A stretch of DNA of 64,000 nt, taken from positions 223,033 to 287,032 of the forward strand of contig NW_005434671.1 of assembly GCF_000315625.1 (NCBI RefSeq), written 5' to 3'. The translations under genes were made by a program, and so were the position numbers. This DNA is from Guillardia theta CCMP2712. Taxonomy: Eukaryota > Cryptophyceae > Pyrenomonadales > Geminigeraceae. Below the pieces are notes generated by a model. The model saw only the letters and a program-made list of their open reading frames with translations, did no database searches and was not told where the DNA came from. How positions within the stretch are numbered: position 1 is the stretch's first letter; each line of letters opens with the position of its first letter. Positions 34,091 through 45,526 of this stretch are shown in pieces.

Positions 34091-34962
34091 TCATGAGAAC
34101 CCCAAATCTTGTCCTATGTCGTTGATCAACATTCCAGCTACATCCACAGGGTCTGTCTCCCTTCTCGCAGGAAATCGGCGCTCAACGGGAGCTGATGCAG
34201 GAGCAGGAGGCGCTTGCTTCACTACTCTCACTGCCTGCTGCCTAACGGGCATCTCCACATGCTGAACGACGTGCGGCCTGCCCGCTGCCTTCATCGGAGC
34301 CTCAGCTACTGCAGACTTCTCCTGCTCGTCCCACGGCCCTCCTTGAAACTTGGCGTTCTTCAGGAGCTGGTTCATCAAGGCCTCTGCCCCTTGCGCCTGC
34401 TGCAAGTCAGTAAGGGCCAACAGAACGTTCTGCCTGACCTTTTTGTCTGTTTCCGCCTGCGGGAAACGAGTGGGGGCTACATGAGATTTCCCCTTACCAT
34501 GGGCCTGCCCCTGATGCTTGAGGGCTGAGAGCTTGACATGGGCAGGATTGGCAGAAATGCCTGTAAGGAACTGAGAACCGTTTCCTCATCATGATCGTCA
34601 TAAACCTGAAAGGGTAGGCAGAAGGGGAGTGCCCTTGGGTGACTCAATGGCCAGGAAGGGCATGCTCAAGCTGCGCTGCTCCTCTTTCTTCACCTCGTGC
34701 TTCAGCAGCTTCTGATAATCCTTCATCGCCGCTGCATGCTGTGGCTCAAGTCCGCGGCCTCTTGGCCTCGAACAAGCTGCATGCTCATGTCAGTCGACGG
34801 CAGCAGGCTGGGCAAGCTCCTTACATTCCCCGTGTCCATCACTGAGTGAACAGACGCATCTGAAGTAGCCCCCCCATCTTGAAGATCCGATCGTGGTGTC
34901 GCTGTAAGATCGCCGACGCCATGCAGGTCAACCTTGGGTATGCCGCTTCCTCCATGTGTCAT
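34091..34962 (-). CDS. Hypothetical protein, Gln/Ala-rich (4 exons)
   Basis: Seen: exons 34774-34962, 34694-34738, 34498-34605 and 34091-34456 are all phase 0 and give about 235 residues. The first exon starts MTHGGSGIPKVDLHGVGDLT; the middle has an acidic-helical stretch VYDDHDEETVLSSLQAFLPI; exon 4 holds a likely helix VLLALTDLQQAQGAEALMNQ and a Pro/Ala-rich linker before a C-terminal VAGMLINDIGQDLGF. The first intron would be only 35 bp (34739-34773), so a read-through variant is possible. No domain is recognised. It lies about 65 bp downstream of the 35029-37147 gene on the same strand, tight for separate transcripts. Confidence 0.5.
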
Positions 34963-35028
34963 CCCTCTGTGAGATACTCGATAGCTGGGCAGGTTGGTCA
35001 GAGTACAAACAAGAGAGGAAAGGGTCTC

Positions 35029-37147
35029 CTACTTCAAGTGCATCCCGGTATGCATGTGAGTTCCCTTTGAAGAGAAGTCATCATTCTTCAATCCATCGCT
35101 GTCCAGCACATCATCCACTGAACGATCTACTCCGAACCCAGTCCCATCATTCTCTTCGTCCGTGGCAACCTGCAATGTTCCAGTCAACACCGTCACCATC
35201 AATGGGCTGTATCATGAGATGTGTCCCTGAGGACTTGCATGCACAAACCTTGCTGAACAAGCAATCTACTGTATTGCATTGGCTCTTGTACTTGGCAATG
35301 GCCTTGTGATCTGCGAGCTGTTGATCCTCCTGCTCCCCGTTGACTCTTTCGAAGAAATCCTTGTTCGTGTGCAGGCCTGGCAGATTGGCAAAGGAACCCT
35401 CCACACCCGAGCTCTGATCTCCTGCATGTCTTACTTTGTGCTTCCACCATGATCCTGAGGAGTACATCTTTCCATCGAACGAGTCCCTCTTATCATTGCC
35501 ACGACTCCCGTCCCCACGTGTACGTGAGGAGTATAGAGGGCCCATCAAGCTCTTGAGAGACCACTTGCTATGAGACGAATCGTCTTTCTTCACCTCCGCC
35601 TTGGCGATGTCGTCCGAGAGAATCTTGAGGGCACTTTGAGCCACCTGGGCGTTGTGTTTCTCAGTGTCAGTGATCAACTTTGACGAGTCTCCCACAAGTC
35701 CCTGCCTCTTTGCGTAGTAACGAGCCTGAACAAGGTCCGACTGAGCTTGTTCAAGATCTCCGGCCTTGACAGCATCTACTCCTCCGCGGATCTCATGGGC
35801 GAATTTTTGTTTGTCGCTCTTCAATCTTTCTTCCGTGGTTGGCCCTGTCTTAACTGCAAACTCCTTGAGCGATTCATACTGAATGGGGGCTTTTAGAACT
35901 TGGAGATTCTTTTCAAGCTGCTCTCTCTGCTTTGCTTTCCTATCTCGGACATATTTCTGTAGCATGTTCCTCAAAGATTCCATCTTGGACAAGAGCTCTT
36001 TCGGGAGTTTTGTTTCTGATGAGCCCTTCTTTGCACTCAGTGCACCTTGGATGTAGAAATCTGCCTTCTTCAACGAGTGCTCAGCGTCAGAAATGTAGCC
36101 AGCATTCGCCGCCTCGATTCCTTTGGAGATCTGCTTTGAGGCTAAGGATTCGAAGTTGGCAGCCAAGTTTGCTATGCCCTCGTTGGAAGAATGTGACTTG
36201 TGCGAGAGCGTGACGTCATCGACCTGAGCCAGCGATTCCTTTGAGAGATGTGACTGGTCCTTTGAGAAATGGTTCCAAATCTTGTTGAGACCAGCACTAT
36301 GGTCAGGTTGACGAGAAGGATAGTGCTTCAACATGATCTCCTCCAGTTTCCTTGGAGTTCCTTGGTGGGTAGACTTGTGCGCCACGACGAACTTCGGCAG
36401 GTGGTTGCCTAGAGCCTGAGAAGAAAGAGAGGCAGAGGCGCTCTTGGCTTCGCTATCATCGATCGCGTTCTGCAGCTGCTGAATGGAATGAGGTGTGCTG
36501 AGGTAGTTCGCTACCTGCGGGCTGCCTCTAAGGATTTGAATCATCCGTCGATGAAAAGATTTGGCAGCTGATAACTCTTGTTTTGCTCGACTCACCTCGC
36601 CCTTCTTGAGATATTTCCATCCTTGACTGATAGACTGTCGTAGCCGTCGCTTCTGCGCGTGGATGAAAGTTTGCTTCAGATTGCCATCCTCGCTCTGAGC
36701 CTCTTCTCTCTTTCTTCTCTCCTCCCCCACTGTATACTTCCCTTCACCTTCTGGCACAGAACCAGAGGAAGAGGTTGAGCTGGTCGCTGGCAACCTGCTT
36801 GCAAGCGATTCTAAGCAAGCCTCCCCACATGCCCCATTTCCGCTGTAAGACACCAAGCTGCTTCGATGCGGAACTACTTGGGCAGCATCATCACTGAAAG
36901 CAGCGCCAACAAGACCTCCCAGTCTTCTTCTCTCGTCCTGTGTCAGCTCTTCTGTGATGGCTTTCAGGGATGACTTGAGATCGCGAGCCGGTCTTCCATC
37001 CCCACCAACAAGTTGAACAACCGCTTGCTTGGGCGTCAGCCAGGCAACACAAGAGAGCACGAGCAGCACAGCAACGGTGAGAGTCAAGGAGAGGAGGGAG
37101 GAGGAGGCAGAAGCCGGTCGCATCTTCTCTTTCCTTCCCTCGACCAT
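35029..37147 (-). CDS. Signal-anchored helical repeat-like protein of unknown function (2 exons)
   Basis: Seen: a long first exon from the ATG at 37147 with a GTTTGT donor after TVDCLFSK, joined in phase 0 to VATDEENDGTGFGVDRSVDD and a stop at 35029; about 670 residues. A hydrophobic helix near the N-terminus (LTLTVAVLLVLSCVAWL) is a signal peptide or anchor; the in-frame Met 9 is an alternative start. Most of the rest is charged helix. Three similar segments can be seen: SQGWKYLKKGEVSRAKQELS, AANAGYISDAEHSLKKADFY and VDAVKAGDLEQAQSDLVQAR, each followed by Y/F and K-rich residues. These look like helix-turn-helix repeats of TPR type, but below confident recognition. Ser-rich stretches separate them. 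Function unknown; a lumenal or extracellular scaffold is only a guess. Confidence 0.65.
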
Positions 37148-37881
37148 GTGTGCCTGGCTCCCTGCCTCAAGCCATAGGCCGAAGGGGCAGTGTAACGGAA
37201 TGTAACCTGTCGTAACGTCTGAACTTTATTTGTAACGTCATCAACCGGGTTCGGTACGGTCCGGCTTTCGGGGAGACAAAAATCATGTGAAAACGAAGTG
37301 ACGGGAAGCGGGGGGAGCGAACTAGACTGAGAAGGAGGATGAGGAGAGGAGAGGAGAGGACAGGACAGGACAGGACAGGACAGGACAGGACAGGACAGGA
37401 GATTGACCGAGTGACCTCTGTCATGGTCCCTTGCCATCGGCAAGGCAAGAGCAAGCCACCGGGCGGCTCTGAGCCTGGCCAAGTTGAAATTGATGCTGAG
37501 GAGATGATAGGGAGAGAAGAGATCTGGCTTGAAATGCTGAACAAAACCATGCCTGAGAGACCAGGCAGCATCTGATGAATTACTTTCACTCTCCCTCGTT
37601 TCTCTGAACTGATGATCATTGGTGTTTAAAAATAAGATTCTGCTACGGTTGTAATGTTGCTGACTATAGCTCCAGGTCTGATCACAGTGTACACTTACTG
37701 ATCACTGCAAGGTCACTGAATCTTGCGAGATTTGGCAAAGAGCTTGTTGATGGTGCGATGAGATGTCGAAGCTGAGTCTGTTGGTCAAGAGATGACGAAT
37801 CGTTGCGATATTTGCGGCATGCGAGGACAAGAAGCTTGTCAACTGAGGAAGCGTTGACGTGCTAACGGAGAACTGAGGACG
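37148..37881. promoter_or_regulatory. Divergent intergenic region with ACAGG tandem repeat
   Basis: About 730 bp between the divergent genes starting at 37147 and 37882. It contains GGAGAGGAGAGG units turning into about nine ACAGG pentamers at 37348-37400. The rest is ordinary. Short frames here are low complexity. Confidence 0.4.
37348..37400. repeat. ACAGG pentanucleotide repeat
   Basis: GGAGAGGAGAGGA followed by about nine copies of CAGGA/ACAGG in perfect tandem. Confidence 0.9.
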
Positions 37882-40211
37882 ATGAGGGCAGGAGAGATGC
37901 TATCTGAGTTGTCAACGAGGTTTGAACAAGAGTTTGCAAAGATCGACTCAGATCAAGACGGGGAGATCACCTTCAATGAAGCGAAGCTCTTGTTTCAACA
38001 ACTCAACATTCCTTACAAGAATTTTGTGAGGGTTCTGCAGCTGATGTCACGTTGCAATGATGGAAAACGCTTCAAGGTCTCAGATTTCATGACCCCAGAC
38101 GTCAAACTGTATCTGTTGAATTGTATGAAAAATTGTCTGCCGGAGTTCTCAACCACTCTGATTGACAAGAAGAAAGAATATCAGGTCAACGTGTCAAAGA
38201 TCCAAGAGATCTTAGCAGAAGAGATTGAGCGAGGGGCGAGAGCTCCGTCTTTCTTGTTGTATCTTGTGCTCCTGGTGATCTACGGAGTTGTTGTCACCCT
38301 GCAACTTTCGCCTTGGAACTCAGCCAGCACGCGAGCTGCCGTCCTCAGCTACTTTGCGGACCAGACGTTCACTTCGAGCATTGCGACGACTCTGCTCACA
38401 TTTCACGACATTCAGAGCGTGCAAGGTGAGTTCTTGCTGAGACACCGTGATGATCGCTGACTTGACGATCTTCCCTCAAGACTTGTGGAAGTGGCAGATA
38501 GATGTGTTTGTGAACAAGTTCTACATCCAATCATACTACAACGGGGAACCACTCTCGAGCCTCGACGCCAACTACCTGCTCGAGCACATCAAGAAGATGG
38601 GAACATTCAGGGTACTCCAGAGGAGGAGCAGGAACGGGACCTGCGCTGTGAAGATGCGCTTTCCTGCGTTTGAATCCTCTTGCTATGGAGAGACGTGGAG
38701 CGATGGGCTGGAGGGTGCTGTGGAGAAAGCATCCTTTGTTGGGGCCGTCACAGGGCAGACGTACAAGTACACCGACGCTCCTTGGTACGACTCCGGATAC
38801 CTGCAGACGTTCTCCTCCAACAAGGACAGCGCCGTTGCGCAGCTGCAGACTCTGCAGCAGGATGGATGGATCAACGCGTCCTCTCGTTACTGGAGGCTGG
38901 ACTTCTCGGCCTACTCCCCCGACGTTTCTCTCTTCATCTACACGAAGTTCCAAGTCGAGCTGAGAACGACGGGAGAGATGCTGCCTTCAGCTGAGGTCGA
39001 GAGCAGAAGGTTGCACTACTATCGCACTTCGACTGACTTCGTCCGGCTCGCGTTTGAATGCCTGCTCCTCCTCTGCAACCTTGCGTTCGCCCTCAGGCAG
39101 GTCGTCCTCCTCAGGACGAGGAAGGAGCGGATTCAAGCTATCCTCCTCGTGCGGCCCATCACCTTGTTGGCTATCAGTCAGGGCCTGCTGCTTGTCACCT
39201 GCATCGGGCTGTGGATTCGAATCATCGTGAAGGGTGAGTCGATGGCCAACAGTCTGCAGGTCGATCAGCAAGGCATCTCCTGGAAAGGCGGGTCGATGTT
39301 CACGTTGTATGACATCTCCTCTACCTTCAAGGCTTACTTCGCCCTCCATGCCTGCAACTTCATTGTCGCAATGATGATTCTCCTCGACCTCCTCCGCTTC
39401 AACCCCAGCATGGAGATGGTGATAGCAACCTTGTCAGCCGAGCTCAGAGTGATGGTGGCCTTCTTTTTCGTGATGGTGCTGTTCGTTGTCACCATAGCTG
39501 TGGATGGCATGATGCTCTTCAGCCGCTCTTCTCCCCTCTTCTCGAACCTCCGTGCCTCCATCAACTCCTTGTTGAGCCTCCTCCACGGACATCGCACGGC
39601 GAAGGAGCTTGTAAACATCTCCCCGACTAGTTTGTACTCCCTTTACCTCCCTCTCATCCTCTGCTTCTTCTTCTTCCTCGTTCCCTTGTTCATCGCCGTC
39701 TTGTACCATCGGCTCCTGAAGCTGAGGACGAAAGTTGAGGAGGCAAGGAGAAAGAAGGGCGGGAGGATGAACGACAGCCTGATCGGTCAGCTCTTGCTGG
39801 GGATTCAGCTCTGGTTGCCCAGGAGGTGGGCGAGCAGACGCGTCGGACTGGCTCGAGAGTTCCTGGAGGAGGTGGACAAGTGGCCAAGGATGAGCCACAT
39901 GATGTTCGAGGAGCTGATGGAGAGGCTGGACAGGAAGCTCTCTGAAGCCGAACTCTCTTCCTTGGTGGACGAGTGCGATGCATACGAGAACGACTGCAAG
40001 GATTTCAATGTCGATCCTGCTGAGGTGCGAGAGAAAGACAAGCAGGAGACGGAAGGTGAGCTGAGAAAGGAGAGGAGGGGTCAAGACTGAAGGTAGTTTG
40101 GCAGAACTTTACGAGGACATTGCGAGAAAGATGGACTCGCTGCTACAAGACAACAAGTTGGCGTATCAACGGCTGTCATTCATGCAAGAGGTCATGGGAT
40201 ACCAAGAGTGA
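37882..40211 (+). CDS. Polycystin-2-like (TRPP) cation channel with N-terminal EF-hand (3 exons)
   Basis: Role: six-helix TRP-family non-selective, Ca2+-permeable channel of plasma or ciliary membrane. Seen: exons 37882-38425, 38481-40055 and 40105-40211, about 741 residues. An EF-hand loop DSDQDGEITFNE lies near residue 25. S1 is SFLLYLVLLVIYGVVVTL. The S1-S2 extracellular region has the polycystin signature: YDSGYLQTFSSNKDSAVAQL, LQQDGWINASSRYWRLDFSA and YSPDVSLFIYTKFQVELRTT. Then S2 to S6 follow, with S5 MVAFFFVMVLFVVTIAVDGM, a short pore loop region NLRASINSLLSLLHGHRTAK and S6 LPLILCFFFFLVPLFIAVLY. The C-terminus is charged and helical (ELYEDIARKMDSLLQDNKLA). Family knowledge: animal PKD2 has its EF-hand at the C-terminus; here it is N-terminal. 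Convergent with the HEAT-like gene, 17 bp between stops. Confidence 0.88.
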
Positions 40212-40228
40212 AGTCTCAACAACACCTC

Positions 40229-42293
40229 TCAACTCGTCAACTTCCTCACCATCGAACTTACTGTCTCTGGCATGCAGAGCAGCATGTCCTCCCACGATGA
40301 AGGGGACGCTTCCACTTCCATTCTCAGCATCCTCCTCAGGCTCCTCCGGTTCTCCGGCATCGACGTCTCCCCGACCCACTGCCTGCTCAACTCCTTGAGG
40401 GACGACAAGAAGCTTCCTGCCTCCAGCTCAAGTGCCGCTACGTCCTCCTCGTCGGACCACCCGTCGGAGTCATCCCAGTCAGAGCCCGTGTCCTCCTCCT
40501 CTCCCGCCTCCTCGTTCTCATTCCCATCACAGCCAGTGTAGATGGTCAAATTGCCTGACTTGGACCGCCTCTTCTCCAGCACTCCCCCGCCCTCCCTGTC
40601 CCCATCCCTGAGCCCTGTAGGTGTTGTCGCTGCTGCTGCTGCTGACGATGATGACGACGGCGTCGCCGCCGCTGCCTGCTTCGAGCTCGCGTGCTCCGAG
40701 CCCGACGATCCATGGCGGCTACCACTGCGCAGCCTGACAGCCAGGGACTGCCAGATCCTTCCCAGGTACCGTCCGTCACCGACGACACAGCATATAGAGT
40801 ACAAGTTGGTGAGGAGGGCGCGGAAGAGAACGATCTCCATGTCGTGCATCTCAAGGATCTTGAGGATGCTCTCCATGAACTGATCCAGTGCGGCATCGAA
40901 GCTGTGCTCGCACTCATGGATGGAGCACTGGAGGGAGGCTGGCTCCTCCGCTAGCTGCACGTCGAGGTACTGAGGACGAAGGTAGGTGTACCGCCTCTGC
41001 GACTTGCCGGGGGTGCAGCAGGAGGCGTATGTCCGGGCAGCCTCCATGTGATTGCCCTGCATTTCCCTCGAGGTGTCGAGAGAAGGAGGAGTTGTATGTA
41101 CAGGTTGCACGTGGCTTGCGTGCTGAGCAGCAGTCAGGTAGCTGTGAGGAAGGGAAAGGACGAGGAGGATGGGATAAGAGGAGAGGGGTGAGAAGACGCA
41201 TGAGAGAAGGAGAGCGGAGGGAGAAAAGGACTGAAAAAGCAGTGAAGGAACAGACGGGAAAAGAGAATGACAGGAGGTGAGAAGGAGGAGGAGGAGGAGG
41301 AGGAGGAGGACAGAAGGATGGAAAGAGCACTACCTTGTGGTCCTCCTTGCTCGGAGAGACGAGGTAACGCTGGTTGTTGGGCTTGCTGTCCTGAGAATCT
41401 TTCGATATATAGTCGCTCCAGCAAGAAAGTGGGAGGTGAATGATGCGATGCATGGCCTCGACCACGTTGAGCTCCACGTTGAGCTCCTCCGGGTAGTTCT
41501 TGAGGAACTGGCTGAGGGTGGAGGAGAAGCAGAGCATCTGATCGATGCTGCATGTCGCTATGAAGTCCGGCAGCATCGAGCTGATGGAGATCAGGAGCGC
41601 CTTCTCAACTTTCTCTGCTGCTCTCTTCCCCGTCCTGCACGGCATCGTCATGCCTGAGGTCAGGAAAGCAGGCGGGTCGAGACCTGGTGGTAGCGAACAG
41701 CGGCGATGAGATCTTGAGAGGTTCAAGAACAACAGCTTCTGCTCCTCGCTGAATCACTCTGCGACTTCACCATCAGCCAACCCTCCTCGCACCTCCTTGA
41801 TCCTCCCCTGTCCCTCAGCCTCACAAGGTTTCTAGTCCATCTCCTGCCTTGCTGCTTCTACCTCGCCTTCAACTTGTACCATGGCTGTCTCAGCCTTCAC
41901 CCACTCCCTGCTCCGCATGCCAAACTTCGTCCTCATCTCTCCTGGGCCCTCTCCCTCCCTCCGACCTTCACTCTTTTCCGCTCCCCACGTGCTCACTCGC
42001 TGCAGTTCTGCCGGCATCCGCTCACCTGATGGGGCTAACGGCAGGATCTTCTCCCGGGCCGAGCTGCGAGATGGACGAGAACCACGAGATCATGGCGCGA
42101 ACGTTCTGCTGCTGCCGAGACGCCACGACGGCGGGGAAGCGAGTATGCACTACCATCATCACCTCCATGCTCACAGCCCCTGCCTTGAGCGGCATCCCTT
42201 CCTCCAGCAGAGACTCGATCGAAGGCATCAACTCTGCCGGCATCGTCAAGAAGGGCGGAGGAGGAGGAGGAGGAGGAGGAGGAGGAGGAGGAG

Positions 42294-42325
<32 letters not shown>

Positions 42326-45300
42326 GGGCGGAGCGGGGAAGGAGGGGGAGCAGGAGCAGGAGCAGGAGCAGGAGATGGTGGTGATGGCTAGAGCGCTTTG
42401 GGGAGAGAGGGGAGGGGTGAACGTAAGTCTAGGAGTTACCAGGCAAGAGATTTTCAATCCACACTGAGATGCTTTCGATGCAAGCTTGTGCGTCATCGCG
42501 AACAAGACAGTTGGATTGTGATGTGACAAAATCCTTGTACTGATCGACCTGCAAGACTGTCACTCGCAGAAAGCTGCTTCACTTCTTCACCTTCTTCACG
42601 ATCTCCCGGACTGCCAGTGTCCCGATGAACTTTCGCAGCGACTGCGAGTTGATGTTTGTGCTCACTTTCCTCTTCATCAGGCAGTACAGCAGGATCGCTT
42701 CGAGGCGATGCAGGTCAAACCACATGAGCATCACGCAGAGGAGCGGGAGGATCTGGACGCCCATCCTCCGCAGCTCCCATCGCTCATCAGCGACACAGTC
42801 GAGCACGTCTTCAAAGATTCTCGTGAGCACATTCGCCAGAGGTTCGTAGTTGTTGCTGAAGGTCTCGGAGAACTCCAAGGAAGCTCCGTTCTCACTACCA
42901 TGACCGTCCATGCAGCGAAAGATCTCGATCAGCGAGGCCTCTGGCGACATCCTGTTGCCCTTCGCCGGGGCTCCTTGATCTCCTTCGCTCACTGGAGACG
43001 ACGAGGACCTGCGGCGGGGAGAATCCTTTGAGGGTATCGTGGCCATAGTCCTGGCAACCTCCGGGTTCAGCTGCTTCTCAGCGTCAACGCTCTCTTCAAA
43101 GTTCTTGGGTCTGGGAGGGTACGAGGACGAGTCAGAGAACAAGCTGGAACGAAGATGGTGATGTTTGGACTGAGAGTCGAGCGAGAAGTCTCGAAACTGA
43201 TTGGAATTGTACTGTCGCTCATCTGGCGTCACCTTCTTGGGGCTGGGAGAGAAGAGCATCGAAGGGATTGACCGCAACAGCTTCATCGTGTGATCATTCA
43301 CAAAGTGACCCAAGATCAACTCGTATGCGAGAAGCCTTCCTTCGCGCCACTCCCACGTCGAGCTCACACTCCCTATGTTCACCCGTGCCGGCGTATCCTC
43401 GGACGAACTGCCATGAGGAACGGAGGTTGCCTCGAACGAGCTGGTGGGGGAGAAGGAGTCCATGAAGTTGTACTCCAATCTCGAGCCACCGGGGGGAGAA
43501 TACTCAGCATCGTAGCTGGAGGACACCAGATCATTCTGCGACTTCCACGCCTCGGACAGCCCCTGGAGGACGAGGCGCTGGAGTGAGATGGAGCCTGCGA
43601 GATCGAGATCAGTCGGACAACAAGAAGGGATGGAAGCGAGTGGGACCAGAGTCTGACTTCGCCGCGAGTTGGAAGAACAGCGAGCTGCAAGCCTGCCGGA
43701 CGGTGCTGGCAGGGTGGGCGAGGTAGAGACTGAAAGTCTCCAGCAAAGTCTCCAGCTGTGACAGCAGGTAGGAGGATGAAAGCCTCTCGAGTAAATCTGC
43801 AACAAGTGACAGGAGGCCCTGGGCTTCGAAGGCCTCGACGAACTCAAGCTCGTCGGGCTTCACAGTCGCAACGTCGAGCACGCGGATCCCACTCGATATC
43901 TGGCTGTAGCTGCGAGTGAGAGTGTACTCCGACTGCACCCGATCACTCCGAGCGCTGAAGATCGAGAGCCTCCCCATGACTTCCTCTAGGCATGCCTCAG
44001 TCTCGTGTACGGCACTCCGGGAAAGGAAAGCCGAGAACGTTTTTGTTGCGCACTCCCTCACACTGCACAACCAACGTCAACAAACCAGGCTCACCAGTGC
44101 ATGCAAGGAAAAACCTCAGTTGAGGATGAGCAAGAGCGCGGTAGAGAATGTGCTTCAGCCTCGTCCCTTGCATCGAAAGGAACCCATGGCCGCTGCTTGC
44201 GGATGCGGTCTCTCCCCTTCCTGCACCCTCAGCATCTGGTGTCACGGGACCCTTTTGGAACCGATCAAGCGTCTTGATCAGGACTGGCAATCCCAGCAGA
44301 ATGCCCTGCAGACAGATCAGAGCAGCACGCTCCCAGACTCAGACTGGACCTCCTTCGACTTCCAAACGTCTTTCGAATCTTGTGCAGCCTCGTGGGAGGT
44401 CGTGTCTTGTTCCATTCCATCGTAGTACTCGAGCAAGCTGCAGGGCCATCAGCACAGGAAACAAGCAGGCAGGAGAGGAGACGTGAATATCAGGCCTTGG
44501 ATGAGCTCTACGCTCAGGTTGCACGATAGCTTCTCCAGGCCGCTGGCTGAAATCTTCCTGCAGAGATCAACATAAGACGGTACAGGCGGATGCCATGAAG
44601 ATTTGAATGGCTCTTGCCTTGTGGCGCTCCAAACGTCACTCAGACTGCAAATAACAAACCGATGAAAGGACTGAATGGTGGGCTCCTGTTGGAATGATTA
44701 GACCATGTCAGACAATGACGGCGAAACAACGTTGGGTGGTGTGCTTGAAGCGTTGCTGAAGCTCTGTTCCAACCATCCATAGACATGACTGACTATCTTC
44801 TGTCGAACGATCGGTTTTGCACACATGCCAATCTACAAACAGTTATCAAACCATGTAAAATGAACCGAGATCGTGAGAAGTCACCGCATCCGTGTACGAC
44901 TGGATCAGCAAGTCGTTCACAGTCTCATTACAGAGCTTGATGTGTATCTTCAAGTCAATAGTCAGATAGAAGGAATATGCTAGAAGCCTCCATCACAGGC
45001 GATCGATACCTGCTCATGAGCATCATTGAGGATTTTTCTTTCCCGATCATCTAGTTTTTGCTTATGGTTTTCCTCTGGTTCGTCAGTCCACCTGCATCAT
45101 CATATCACATGGAAGGAGGACACCAGATCTCTCATCACCCGTATCGCCCTTCGAACGTGAAGGCGAGAAACTGCGACAGAAGCAGCTGCTGCTCAAGGAG
45201 GTGATTGCGGTCGTCACTCTCTGCCCAGCAACCAAGTAGCTCATGGATGAGCTCTTTTTCTGTGTCTGGATTCTGTTTCCCTTGCACCAGCCCACCCATC

Positions 45301-45526
45301 ACTGCTAACAACTTGGCCGCGCTCATTGCAATCAACTTGCTATCGAGGTCAAACAGGGCATTGGGAAAGAGGTGTGGGCCCACGTACTTCCAAGCTTTGA
45401 TCTCTTGTAGGATTGGACGGGAATCTTTCACCTCTCAGTTGCTCTGTTCTCCTCGTCCTCCTCTGCCATATCTTCAAGCTCCATCCTCCTCGACCTTCCT
45501 TTGCGGACAGTCGCTGCATCTGCCAT
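40229..45526 (-). CDS. Large HEAT/ARM-like protein of unknown function (many exons)
   Basis: Seen: a series of in-frame exons on the minus strand, including about 45135-45425 (IKAWKYVGPHLFPNALFDLD, MSAAKLLAVMGGLV), about 43640-44040 (DLLERLSSSYLLSQLETLLE), about 42590-43600 (VLTRIFEDVLDCVADERWEL), about 42440-42549 (VDQYKDFVTSQSNCLVRDDA), about 42060-42235 (ELMPSIESLLEEGMPLKAGA), about 41335-41710 and about 40229-41100. Hydrophobic helices recur with the spacing of HEAT or armadillo solenoids, separated by Ser/Pro-rich linkers and a low-complexity acidic segment (GSDWDDSDGWSDEEDVAALE). The C-terminal helices are MPENRRSLRRMLRMEVEASP. No specific family is identified; size is about 1,300 residues or more. 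The ATG at 45526 (MADAATVRKGRSRRMELEDM) is a plausible start, but its join to the next exon is not clear. The end at 40229 could change if the GTAAGT at about 40261 is used as a donor. Confidence 0.55.
41280..41311. repeat. GGA triplet tract in intron
   Basis: About ten GAG/GGA triplets in tandem inside the intron between exons at 41335-41710 and 40229-41100 of the HEAT-like gene. Confidence 0.8.
42250..42390. repeat. GGA/GCA triplet and GGAGCA hexamer tract in intron
   Basis: GAGGAGGAGGAGG, then about nine AGC triplets, then four GGAGCA hexamers; on the transcribed strand CTCCTG and CTC repeats of the same kind as at 11624-11760. Located in an intron of the HEAT-like gene, 5' of its exon at 42060-42235. 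Confidence 0.85.

Noticed and set aside
38531-38953. Minus-strand frame of 140 codons
   Set aside because: Lies opposite the polycystin extracellular domain exon, which is strongly supported.
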